Shown here: one piece after another, positions 1 through 6,659 of the stretch
Numbering within the stretch: position 1 is the stretch's first letter
How the letters are laid out: each line of letters begins with the position of its first letter
From: Filomicrobium sp.
GTDB taxonomy: Bacteria; Pseudomonadota; Alphaproteobacteria; Rhizobiales; Hyphomicrobiaceae
DNA length: 6,846 nt
Assembly: GCA_021775655.1 (NCBI GenBank)
Contig: JAJFHK010000139.1
Location: 1 to 6,846, forward strand
Direction of reading: 5' to 3'
Notes under the pieces: generated by a model
Database searches by the model: none
The model's input: the letters and a program-made list of their open reading frames with translations, nothing else
What the model was told of the DNA's origin: nothing
Program-made: the position numbers and the translations under genes

Positions 1-356
1 TCGACGATAATGATGGCATTTCTTGCAAGCGCGGCCATCTCAGCGAGAACCTCGTCGAGATCACTCTCCTCGATATGTTCGAGGACATCGACGTTTATGA
101 GCAGATCAAACTTGCCGTCAGGCTTTGAGCTAAAATCGGGGATAGCTGGGTCATAGCGATTAAGCGAGACCTCGCTCCCGAGACCCAGCATTTCCAGGAG
201 TGGTGACTGTCCGCAGCCGTAATCGATGATAGAGCTTGGATTCAACAGTTTGATTTCGGGCCGAAGGAACCGAAGGTTCTTGATCGAAGTGTCGCCGTAG
301 GCCTGGCTGGCATGGATTTCCCGATATTGGGCGATCAATTCGTCATTCCCGGCCAT
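1..356 (-). CDS. Class I SAM-dependent methyltransferase, N-terminal part (runs off left edge)
   Basis: This gene reads leftward from an ATG at 354-356 and is still open at base 1, so only its first 118 residues are seen. They start MAGNDELIAQYREIHASQAY. Residues 43-57 contain IIDYGCGQSPLLEML, the glycine-rich motif I that binds S-adenosylmethionine. An aspartate follows the second strand (D69 in NRYDP), and FDLLINVDVLEHIEE (83-97) matches the strand-4 and motif II region of Methyltransf_11/23-type enzymes. The fold is therefore clear, but the methyl acceptor is not, since the substrate-binding C-terminal half lies outside the window. A good ribosome binding site (GAAAGGA, complement of 361-367) lies four bases upstream and supports this start. 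There is no signal peptide, so a cytoplasmic enzyme is expected. The gene is divergent from its right-hand neighbour. Confidence 0.85.
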   Translation of the reverse strand, partial: MAGNDELIAQYREIHASQAYGDTSIKNLRFLRPEIKLLNPSSIIDYGCGQSPLLEMLGLGSEVSLNRYDPAIPDFSSKPDGKFDLLINVDVLEHIEESDLDEVLAEMAALARNAIIIV

Positions 357-360
357 ATCG

Positions 361-367
361 TCCTTTC
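361..367 (-). promoter_or_regulatory. Ribosome binding site of the methyltransferase gene
   Basis: On the minus strand GAAAGGA precedes the ATG at 356-354, separated by CGAT. It is a strong Shine-Dalgarno match and fixes the start of the truncated methyltransferase. Confidence 0.6.
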
Positions 368-598
368 TCGGGCAACCACCACCAGCTTCGATGCAAGCTG
401 TCGGGCGAACGTATCGCTGTTGCCTCTCCTAAAATCCGCCCAAGGACTTGCAAACTGCACGTCACCGTAAGGGTCAACAAGATCGTCAGGAAAAGGGTTT
501 AGTCGAAACAGCCCATTGCCCGCAATAGAACGCTTGTTAGGGGTTTCGTAAGCAACGTGGATGTTAACTGGTGGTGAATCGACTCGAAACCTTCCGCC

Positions 599-604
599 AG
601 AGGG
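599..604 (+). promoter_or_regulatory. Ribosome binding site choosing the 609 start
   Basis: AGAGGG lies four bases before the ATG at 609. The alternative in-frame ATG at 561 follows GCAACGTGG, which holds no purine-rich Shine-Dalgarno match, so the shorter protein is preferred. The spacing is somewhat short. Confidence 0.45.
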
Positions 605-608
605 CACC

Positions 609-1610
609 ATGAGCGCATTGCAAAGCTTTCCCTTTGACGAGATTGCCGGACGCGGTAGCATCCGAGAGGCCGATGCCGACGAACTCCGCCGTGCCGTCTA
701 TGAAGACGGCGGGATTTCCCTCGATGAGGCCAATCGGCTGATCGCGCTAAATGCTTCGTGCCCGGTACAAGCCACTGAATGGTCCGATCTTTTCCGCGAA
801 GCATTGACGGATTTCGTCGTTAATCAGTCGGAGCCTGCAGGGTATATTACTCTGGAGAATGCCGACTGGCTGATTTCCCGCGTAGCTCCCGAAGGACTGA
901 TCAAATCGCGCAAGGAACTCGACCTCATTGTCCACATCATCGATCATGCGCGCTGGTCGCCTGGAGTTCTGGTGGCCTTTGCCTTAGCTCAGGTCAGCAA
1001 TGCGGTCCGCAGCGGTGAGGGACCCCTGCGCAACAACGGTAAGGTTGCGACGATCGACGACGACGAGGTCGAACTCGTTCGCCGAATGATTTATGCGTTC
1101 GGGGGCGATGGCAACGTGGCCATAACACGAGCCGAAGCCGAACTATTATGCGATATCAACGACAGCCTTGTATCGGACTATGTAAACCCGGCATGGGTCG
1201 AACTCTATGTCAAAGCCATGGCAAATGTCCTTTTGGCGAATTCAGGCTATGCCGTTCCAAACCGGGAAGCAGCCATACGCAGCGAAGCGTGGCTAGATGA
1301 ACGCGGCGAACTCACACCATTCGAATTGGTCAAGTCGATTACTCGCCTGAGCCTCGACGACGTCATCGGTGACTATCGCAAGCAAAGCACCGAGGAATCG
1401 GCTCTTGCTCGCCTAGACCGCCAATATCGCGAAATGGTCACCGGCGAACAAATCGATGCAAATGAAGCCGATTGGCTTGCCGAGCGACTTGCGCGCGATG
1501 GGGAGCTGTCACATGCGGAAACGGCCTTAATCTCCTACATCAAGGAGATTGACGCTGAGATAGATCCGCGCTTCGACGAGTTGCTCGAGCGCCGCCTCAG
1601 CGCTGCGTGA
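609..1610 (+). CDS. Uncharacterised acidic repeat protein (TerB-like or degenerate EF-hand-like repeats)
   Basis: I do not recognise this 333-residue protein by name. It is acidic, rich in predicted helix, and lacks a signal peptide or membrane segment, so it is probably cytoplasmic. A short motif, glycine-x-hydrophobic-x-x-x-Glu, often preceded by Asp, recurs about eight times, near residues 34, 78, 96, 168, 213, 233, 279 and 298. Each copy leads into a helix. The copies form two full units about 135 residues apart (roughly 19-131 and 149-247) plus a half unit (about 272-330). Examples are DGGISLDEA, GYITLENADWL, EQIDANEADWL and DGELSHAETAL. The turn resembles TerB-family and degenerate EF-hand loops, but the full set of calcium ligands is missing in every copy. 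The start at 609 is preferred because AGAGGG (599-604) precedes it. An in-frame ATG at 561 would add 16 residues but has no Shine-Dalgarno sequence. The gene stands alone and ends in its own terminator. Confidence 0.8.
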   Translation: MSALQSFPFDEIAGRGSIREADADELRRAVYEDGGISLDEANRLIALNASCPVQATEWSDLFREALTDFVVNQSEPAGYITLENADWLISRVAPEGLIKSRKELDLIVHIIDHARWSPGVLVAFALAQVSNAVRSGEGPLRNNGKVATIDDDEVELVRRMIYAFGGDGNVAITRAEAELLCDINDSLVSDYVNPAWVELYVKAMANVLLANSGYAVPNREAAIRSEAWLDERGELTPFELVKSITRLSLDDVIGDYRKQSTEESALARLDRQYREMVTGEQIDANEADWLAERLARDGELSHAETALISYIKEIDAEIDPRFDELLERRLSAA

Positions 1611-1639
1611 TGCGGAACTAAGATCGTCGAAACTACCCG

Positions 1640-1670
1640 ACGGGCGGCTCCTATGAGAGCCGCCCGTTTT
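1640..1670 (+). terminator. Rho-independent terminator after the repeat-protein gene
   Basis: ACGGGCGGCTC (1640-1650) pairs perfectly with GAGCCGCCCGT (1657-1667) around the six-base loop CTATGA. The 11-bp GC-rich stem runs straight into TTTT (1667-1670). It begins 30 bases after the stop of the 609-1610 gene, so that gene is separated transcriptionally from the TAXI gene downstream. Confidence 0.9.
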
Positions 1671-1808
1671 CATTGTTGCAAACACTTAATTCCTTCCCAT
1701 CAGAGAGTCATTGTCTTTACTCAGGCACGTATGCAATGTTTGCCGCCGCTTTTCGCCACGCCACCCGGAGCAATGGGCATCGTCTAATTTTCAGGCGGCG
1801 AGCGGTGC

Positions 1809-1814
1809 AGGGAG
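1809..1814 (+). promoter_or_regulatory. Ribosome binding site of the TAXI gene
   Basis: AGGGAG lies six bases before the ATG at 1821 and gives a near-ideal Shine-Dalgarno match and spacing. The region between the upstream terminator and this site (1671-1808) must hold the promoter, but I could not pick out convincing -35 and -10 boxes in it. Confidence 0.65.
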
Positions 1815-1820
1815 ATTTGA

Positions 1821-3155
1821 ATGGATACGACGGCACCGAAATCAGTAGCCAGGACGAGTTCACGCAGCCCCTCGCGTGAATTCCTGATGATCGTCGGGCC
1901 TGCACTGATCGCGGTCGGTTTTGCCTTCTGGTTTGCCTATCAGTTTGTCGAGCCTGCACCGCCGGAGAGCGTCAAAATTACGACCGGCTCCAAGACAGGC
2001 GCGTATTATGCGTTCGCCACCCAATACGCAAAGAGCCTCGCCAGGTCCGACATCCGCCTTGAGGTTGAGGAATCTCCCGGCTCACTCCGTAATCTCGAAT
2101 TATTGCGCAATAAGGAGTCAGGAATTTCCGTAGCGTTACTCCAGGGAGGAATCTCAAACCACGAAAAGGATCCCAAGCTTGTATCGCTCGGCCGGGTCTT
2201 TTTGGAACCTGTATGGGTTTTCTACAGGGGCGAAGAGAAAATCGACCGGTTGGCCCAGCTCAAGGGTAAACGCATTGCAATTGGCAGCGAAGGCAGCGGC
2301 ACCCGTGCCCTCGCACATGAGCTACTTGCCAAGAATGCGATTGATGATTCCTCTGCGCAGTTCCTACCGATCAGCGGTGATAAAGCGGCGGACGCACTGC
2401 GCAATAACGAGGCAGATGCAATCTTTCTCGTCCTGTCGCCTAAGGCCAAACTCGTTGGGTCACTACTCCGCAATCCTGATGTCAAATTGATGAGTTTCAG
2501 CCAGGCCGAGGCTTATACGCGGATTTTCCCGTTTCTCGCTAAGGTGACACTGCCCGCCGGTGTCATTGATCTTCCAGGGCAGATCCCGCAGGGCGATGTC
2601 GACTTGGTCGCCGCTCAAGCAGCACTCGTTGCCCGCGACGATGTTCACCCTGCAATCGTCGGTCTGTTGGTTCAGGCCGCCAACGAGGTGCATGCACCGG
2701 GCGGCATCTTCCAACGGGTCGAGGAGTTCCCCAAAGCTCACGATCCGGAATACCCAATGCAGGAGGACGCCGAGCGTCTCTACAAGCGCGGCCCGCCATT
2801 TCTGCAGCGATTTCTGCCTTTCTGGCTGGCAAATTTCATCGAACGTACTCTGATTATGATCGTGCCAATAGCAACGATCCTTTTGCCCCTTTTCAAAATC
2901 GTGCCATGGGCCTACGAGTTTCGAATTCGGCGGCGGATACTGTTTTGGTATGGCGAATTGAAGCATCTGGAAAAAGAAGTTCTCGATGAATCGGTCGTTG
3001 AAAAGGACCAGTATACAAAGGAGATCATGCAAATTGAGGACGCAGTCAGCCGCATTCCCGTCCCACTGCACTATTCCGACAAGCTTTACGAACTCCGTAG
3101 CGCTGTCGAACTTGTACGCTTGCGCATAGTTGGTCTGCCTGACCAAGCCATATAG
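1821..3155 (+). CDS. Membrane-anchored TAXI-family (TRAP-type) solute-binding protein
   Basis: This 444-residue protein has a TAXI/NMT1-like periplasmic binding domain (COG2358 type) between two membrane segments. The N-terminus is basic and short. Helix one (about 21-42) is an uncleaved anchor, because the charged flank and EPAPPE after it do not form a signal peptidase site. The binding domain follows: KITTGSKTGAYYAFATQYAK (52-71) is the family's ligand-loop region, and LKGKRIAIGSEGSGTRAL (147-164) is the second conserved block. Helix two spans about 339-362. The RIRRR cluster just after it (368-372) fits a cytoplasmic tail of about 80 residues with Glu/Lys-rich, possibly coiled-coil helices. 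Usual TAXI receptors are free or lipid-anchored periplasmic proteins of about 320 residues that feed a DctQM-type permease. No permease gene flanks this one, so transport is unproven and ligand sensing is possible. The ligand cannot be read from sequence. Confidence 0.85.
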   Translation: MDTTAPKSVARTSSRSPSREFLMIVGPALIAVGFAFWFAYQFVEPAPPESVKITTGSKTGAYYAFATQYAKSLARSDIRLEVEESPGSLRNLELLRNKESGISVALLQGGISNHEKDPKLVSLGRVFLEPVWVFYRGEEKIDRLAQLKGKRIAIGSEGSGTRALAHELLAKNAIDDSSAQFLPISGDKAADALRNNEADAIFLVLSPKAKLVGSLLRNPDVKLMSFSQAEAYTRIFPFLAKVTLPAGVIDLPGQIPQGDVDLVAAQAALVARDDVHPAIVGLLVQAANEVHAPGGIFQRVEEFPKAHDPEYPMQEDAERLYKRGPPFLQRFLPFWLANFIERTLIMIVPIATILLPLFKIVPWAYEFRIRRRILFWYGELKHLEKEVLDESVVEKDQYTKEIMQIEDAVSRIPVPLHYSDKLYELRSAVELVRLRIVGLPDQAI

Positions 3156-3213
3156 TCCGAAAGTCTCAGCGTGCTTGGAAGCAATCTTCGCCTTTGATTG
3201 GCGTGGACGAGAG

Positions 3214-3242
3214 TTTACCTGCGCCGGGACCCCAGCTAGAAC
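3214..3242 (+). promoter_or_regulatory. Tentative promoter of pccA
   Basis: TTTACC (3214-3219) and TAGAAC (3237-3242) are separated by 17 bases. Each matches four of six positions of the housekeeping sigma factor consensus. Transcription would begin near 3249 and give a leader of about 75 bases. The matches are modest and this could be chance. Confidence 0.25.
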
Positions 3243-3258
3243 AATTTACCCACCCACA

Positions 3259-3279
3259 GGGCTGCCCTTGTTGCAGCCC
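3259..3279 (+). other. Short hairpin in the pccA leader
   Basis: GGGCTGC (3259-3265) pairs perfectly with GCAGCCC (3273-3279) around the loop CCTTGTT. No run of T follows, so it is a poor intrinsic terminator for the upstream TAXI gene. It may be a leader structure of the pccA mRNA, or be incidental. Confidence 0.35.
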
Positions 3280-3323
3280 GATAGCCCAACACGACACTAT
3301 TACCAGACGGGACCAAAGCGGCG

Positions 3324-5342
3324 ATGTTCAAGAAGATCCTGATAGCCAACCGCGGTGAAATAGCCTGCCGGGTCATCAAGACTGCTCGGAAGATGGGCAT
3401 TGCGACCGTGGCGGTCTACTCGGATGCCGATGCCGCCGCCTTGCACGTCGATATGGCCGACGAAGCCGTCCACATTGGCCCGCCTGCTGCCTCTGAATCC
3501 TATCTGGTGATTGAAAAGATCATCGATGCTTGCAAGGCGACAGGCGCCGAAGCCGTGCACCCTGGATATGGGTTCCTCTCCGAGCGCGAAGCCTTCGCCG
3601 AAGCCCTCTCAAAGAACGACATCGTTTTCATCGGCCCCAATACGCGCGCCATCGCAGCAATGGGCGACAAGATCGAGTCGAAAAAGGCAGCCGCTGCGGC
3701 CAACGTTTCAACGGTACCAGGAAACTTGGGCGAAATCCCCGACGCAAAGGCTGCAATCAAAGTCGCCAAGGAAATCGGCTATCCGGTGATGATCAAGGCA
3801 TCCGCGGGCGGTGGCGGCAAAGGTATGCGTGTCGCGTGGGACGAGTCTGAATGCGCGGAAGGTTACGAACTCGCTCGCTCGGAAGCGAAGACCTCCTTCG
3901 GTGACGATCGGATCTTTATCGAGAAGTTCATCGTCAACCCGCGTCACATCGAGATTCAGGTGCTTGGCGACAAGCATGGCAATGTCATCCACCTGGGCGA
4001 GCGTGAGTGCTCCATCCAGCGCCGTAACCAGAAGGTCATCGAGGAAGCACCTTCGCCGCTGCTCGACAAAGAGACGCGGGCCAAGATGGGCGCCCAAGCC
4101 GTCGCTTTGGCCAAGGCCGTCAACTACGACACCGCCGGCACCGTCGAATTCGTCGCGGGTCAGGACAAGAGCTTCTACTTCCTTGAAATGAACACCCGGC
4201 TTCAAGTCGAACATCCGGTGACAGAATTGATCACTGGGATCGACCTCGTCGAGCAAATGATCAAAGTTGCTGCCGGCGAGAAGCTTGCAATCAAACAGTC
4301 CGATATCAAACTCAATGGGTGGGCGGTGGAAAGCCGCATTTATGCAGAAGACCCATTTCGCAATTTTCTGCCATCGATAGGGCGCCTCGTGAAGTACCGC
4401 CCGCCGCGCGAAGGATCAACTGACGGTTTGACTGTTCGCAATGACACCGGCGTCTTCGAAGGCGGCGAGATTTCGATGTACTACGATCCGATGATCGCCA
4501 AACTGGTCACTCACGCGCCAACACGCAAGGCGGCGATTGATTTGCAGTCCGAAGCCCTCGATGCGTTCTACATCGACGGAATTCAGCACAACATTCCATT
4601 CCTGACGGCGTTGATGCAGCATCCGCGCTGGCAGAAAGCCGAGCTTTCAACCGGCTTCATCGCCGAGGAATACCCCGACGGTTTCGTGGCCCCCGCGCCA
4701 GCCGGCGAAGAGTTAAAGGTGCTTGCCGCGGTTGCAGCCTCCATCGACCACGTCAACAACGTCCGCCGCCGCGAGATCACCCACCAGATGGATGGCACAC
4801 CAGTGTGCTTTGCCAATACGCGTATAGTTGCTTTGGGCGATATTCGCCAACTCTGCCATGTCGAAGGTGCTCTCGGCGGCCCGCTCAAGATCACACTGCT
4901 TGACGACCAGGGTAGCACCACCGACGAACTCGAGATTACCTCGAAGTGGTGGCCTGGAGACCCTGTCTGGTCAGGCGTTGTCCGCAACAAGGATGTCTCA
5001 GTGCAGGTGCGCCCGATCCTAAACGGTTACGACCTTTCCTATCGCGGCCTGCATGTGCCCGCCCGTGTGTACACGACCCGCGAAGCTGAACTCGCCGCGC
5101 TAATGCCGGTGAAGGAAGCCGCCGACACATCAAAACTTCTGCTGTGCCCGATGCCGGGCCTCATCAAGAAAATTCACGTTGAGGTTGGCGATGAGGTCAA
5201 GGCTGGCGACCCGCTCTCGGTCGTCGAAGCGATGAAGATGGAAAACGTTCTTCGCGCCGAGAAAGATGGCAAGGTATCGAAAGTCAACGCTGCAGCTGGC
5301 GACACGCTTGCCGTTGACGATGTCATAATGGAATTCGTTTGA
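3324..5342 (+). CDS. pccA: Propionyl-CoA carboxylase alpha subunit (biotin carboxylase plus biotin carrier)
   Basis: The 672-residue subunit carboxylates its own biotin with ATP and bicarbonate. The beta subunit then passes CO2 to propionyl-CoA to give (S)-methylmalonyl-CoA in the cytoplasm, as in breakdown of odd-chain fatty acids, Val, Ile and Met. The domains run in order: biotin carboxylase N-domain (1-110, starting FKKILIANRGEIACRV), ATP-grasp (about 115-320), carboxylase C-domain (about 335-445), a BT-type linker (about 460-600) and the biotinyl domain (606-672). Visible catalytic features are K116, the glycine loop ASAGGGGKGMR (159-169), RHIEIQ (207-212), QRRNQK (232-237) and EMNTRLQVEHP (288-298). 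EAMKMEN (635-641) carries the biotinylated lysine, K638. The length and BT linker separate it from AccC, which lacks a carrier domain; 3-methylcrotonyl-CoA carboxylase alpha is the main alternative. The Shine-Dalgarno sequence is weak (GGGA at 3309-3312), but the N-terminus matches the family exactly. No beta subunit gene lies in the window. Confidence 0.95.
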   Translation: MFKKILIANRGEIACRVIKTARKMGIATVAVYSDADAAALHVDMADEAVHIGPPAASESYLVIEKIIDACKATGAEAVHPGYGFLSEREAFAEALSKNDIVFIGPNTRAIAAMGDKIESKKAAAAANVSTVPGNLGEIPDAKAAIKVAKEIGYPVMIKASAGGGGKGMRVAWDESECAEGYELARSEAKTSFGDDRIFIEKFIVNPRHIEIQVLGDKHGNVIHLGERECSIQRRNQKVIEEAPSPLLDKETRAKMGAQAVALAKAVNYDTAGTVEFVAGQDKSFYFLEMNTRLQVEHPVTELITGIDLVEQMIKVAAGEKLAIKQSDIKLNGWAVESRIYAEDPFRNFLPSIGRLVKYRPPREGSTDGLTVRNDTGVFEGGEISMYYDPMIAKLVTHAPTRKAAIDLQSEALDAFYIDGIQHNIPFLTALMQHPRWQKAELSTGFIAEEYPDGFVAPAPAGEELKVLAAVAASIDHVNNVRRREITHQMDGTPVCFANTRIVALGDIRQLCHVEGALGGPLKITLLDDQGSTTDELEITSKWWPGDPVWSGVVRNKDVSVQVRPILNGYDLSYRGLHVPARVYTTREAELAALMPVKEAADTSKLLLCPMPGLIKKIHVEVGDEVKAGDPLSVVEAMKMENVLRAEKDGKVSKVNAAAGDTLAVDDVIMEFV

Positions 5343-5464
5343 GTTCCAGCCAAGCATTAACCACAAAGAAACCACGTCATCCGATCCGGGCACAAGCTAA
5401 CGGGTGCGAAACCATCTTCGGCGAATCTTGGTTTGATATTGTCCACTCCAGGAAACCGAATCCG

Positions 5465-5980
5465 ATGGCCTTTCTCAATCGTGTATTTCAGATCGCTGAT
5501 CCCCGAGGCCGCTGCAACCGCAAGGCGCTATTGGGCGTGGCACTAGCCCTTCTGGCCATTCAGGCAGTGGCAGTGCTGGTCCAATCATTCGTTGAGAATG
5601 CCGCCCTGCATCTTCTAGCAAGCGCGGTAGAGATTGGCTGCCTATGGATCGCCACCTCGGCGGCCATCAAGCGTTTGCACGATTTGGGTTACAGCGGATG
5701 GTGGGTCCCCGGATCAGTCCTGGCCTTGTTCGTATGGATGTTGATCGCAAGCTTCGTATCCTACCTGCTACTCGGTGAATCCGTCGCTGTGGTTGGTTCG
5801 CCAGAATTTATGGTCTACGCTGCTGCCGTTATGGTCTGGCCGCTCGTGGCGACCATTTGGATGCATTTCGCCAAGGGTATTGAAGGCCCCAATATATATG
5901 GCCCTGAACCTGATGAGAGCGGAATTTCCTTCCCTAAGCATGCCTCTTCCATAGATCTTCCCGCGGCACAGACGATCTGA
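5465..5980 (+). CDS. DUF805 family inner-membrane protein
   Basis: This 171-residue protein has four predicted membrane helices (about 20-42, 46-66, 79-103 and 115-136), the usual DUF805 layout. The family signature is plain: FQIADPRGRCNRKALL near the N-terminus, IKRLHDLGYSGWW (68-80) after the second helix, and KGIEGPNIYGPEPDE (137-151) after the last. DUF805 has no established biochemical function. The ATG at 5465 is chosen because the family motif begins soon after it and CAGGA lies 11 bases upstream. The frame stays open back to a TTG at 5339 that overlaps the pccA stop, but those 42 extra residues look nothing like the family. The gap to pccA is 122 bases with no visible terminator, so cotranscription with pccA is likely. 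Confidence 0.87.
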   Translation: MAFLNRVFQIADPRGRCNRKALLGVALALLAIQAVAVLVQSFVENAALHLLASAVEIGCLWIATSAAIKRLHDLGYSGWWVPGSVLALFVWMLIASFVSYLLLGESVAVVGSPEFMVYAAAVMVWPLVATIWMHFAKGIEGPNIYGPEPDESGISFPKHASSIDLPAAQTI

Positions 5981-6003
5981 TCGAGAGCGGTGTTAAATAA
6001 AGA

Positions 6004-6034
6004 AAACCGGCGGGACGCTTGGCCCTGCCGGTTT
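6004..6034. terminator. Shared terminator between convergent genes
   Basis: AAACCGGC (6004-6011) pairs with GCCGGTTT (6027-6034), and GGG (6012-6014) can extend the stem with CCC (6023-6025) across a bulged T. Read leftward, the stem is followed by TTTTCTTTATTTA, which makes a good rho-independent terminator for the 6063-6659 gene. Read rightward, only TTTCTC follows, so it is weaker for the DUF805 gene, whose stop lies 23 bases before the stem. Confidence 0.8.
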
Positions 6035-6062
6035 CTCATCGTGTACTCGGTAATCTTGGTCG

Positions 6063-6659
6063 TTACTGACCGCAGGGAACCGAGATGGTCAGCCCGGCAC
6101 TTGGGATGTAGCGCTTGCAGTCCAGATTGCCGGACGTGCTGTTATTTTCGGCAACCGGCTGGAGGTCTGCCTGCTCGTCCAGGCTGGCAACGGTCTCGAA
6201 ATCTTCGTCCGTATCGACTTCGGCGACTTCGTTCTCGATTGCCTCAGGCTTTTTGCCGGGTAGCTCGATCGAAGAAACCAGAGCTTCTTCATTCGCTTCA
6301 ATCTGGGCGAGCTGCTGTTGTTTGGCGGTGGCAGCGTGACGGGCGGCGGCCTTCTTCTTTTTAGCGATAGCAGCCTGACGGGCAGCAGCCTTTTTCTTTG
6401 CCGCATATGCAGCCTTCTTCTTAGCGGCGTATGCAGCCCTCTTCTTGGCTGCTGCGCGCTTGCGGGCGGCAGCACGATGGCGGGCAGCAGCACGCTGGCG
6501 AGATTGCTGCTGCTTGTGAGCGCTATGCATCAGCAAGGCAGCTCCGACACCAAGTCCGACGCCGAGGGCGACACCCTTGCCACCTGCCTGTGCCTGCTGC
6601 GGGATTGCCGCCAGTGCCAGTGCACCAGAAACGACGGCTGCGATTGCGAATTTGAACAT
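6063..6659 (-). CDS. Exported Ala/Lys-rich repeat protein with acidic segment and two-Cys tail
   Basis: I do not know a named function for this 198-residue protein. It opens with a typical Sec signal peptide, MFKFAIAAVVSGALALAAIP, with a likely cut after AQA (residue 25). A glycine-rich hydrophobic stretch (29-44) follows. Residues 53-113 are almost only Ala, Lys, Arg, His and Gln, with RHRAAA and YAAKKKAA repeats like the tails of histone H1-like proteins. Residues 121-167 are strongly acidic, and the end is LDCKRYIPSAGLTISVPCGQ with C181 and C196, possibly a disulfide in the periplasm. The Cys-containing tail resembles small exported proteins of rhizobia as I recall them. The start at 6659 is preferred over an upstream ATG at 6767 because it has a GGAG ribosome binding site and begins a clean signal peptide. 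A cell-envelope role is an inference. The basic repeats could bind DNA, acidic polysaccharide or the cell wall. Confidence 0.82.
   Translation of the reverse strand: MFKFAIAAVVSGALALAAIPQQAQAGGKGVALGVGLGVGAALLMHSAHKQQQSRQRAAARHRAAARKRAAAKKRAAYAAKKKAAYAAKKKAAARQAAIAKKKKAAARHAATAKQQQLAQIEANEEALVSSIELPGKKPEAIENEVAEVDTDEDFETVASLDEQADLQPVAENNSTSGNLDCKRYIPSAGLTISVPCGQ
6400..6498 (-). repeat. Imperfect tandem repeats within the Ala/Lys-rich gene
   Basis: Two 24-base units (6400-6423 and 6424-6447) differ at only a few positions and encode the YAAKKKAA repeats. Two 18-base units (6463-6480 and 6481-6498) differ at two positions and encode the RHRAAA-type repeats. All periods are multiples of three, so copy-number change would keep the reading frame. 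Confidence 0.75.

Noticed and set aside
1011..1160. True calcium-binding EF-hand around GGDGNVAITRAE
   Set aside because: Only some ligand positions of the 12-residue loop are filled (D at 3, N at 5, E at 12). The first Asp and the invariant glycine are absent, so calcium binding cannot be claimed.
1673..1686. TTGCAAA-like site resembling operators of short-chain acyl-CoA regulators (PccR/RamB type)
   Set aside because: Only one half-site is present, it follows the terminator of another gene, and it is more than 1.6 kb from pccA. No TTTGCAAA pair occurs in the pccA upstream region.
2463..3146. Long open frame (227 codons) antisense to the TAXI gene
   Set aside because: It lies wholly within a well-supported family gene on the other strand, matches no family I recognise, and has no ribosome binding site I could see. 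It is most likely a by-product of the codon use of the real gene.
3708..4256. Open frame of 182 codons antisense to pccA
   Set aside because: It covers the conserved ATP-grasp region of pccA. The plus-strand protein is unmistakable, so this is a shadow frame.
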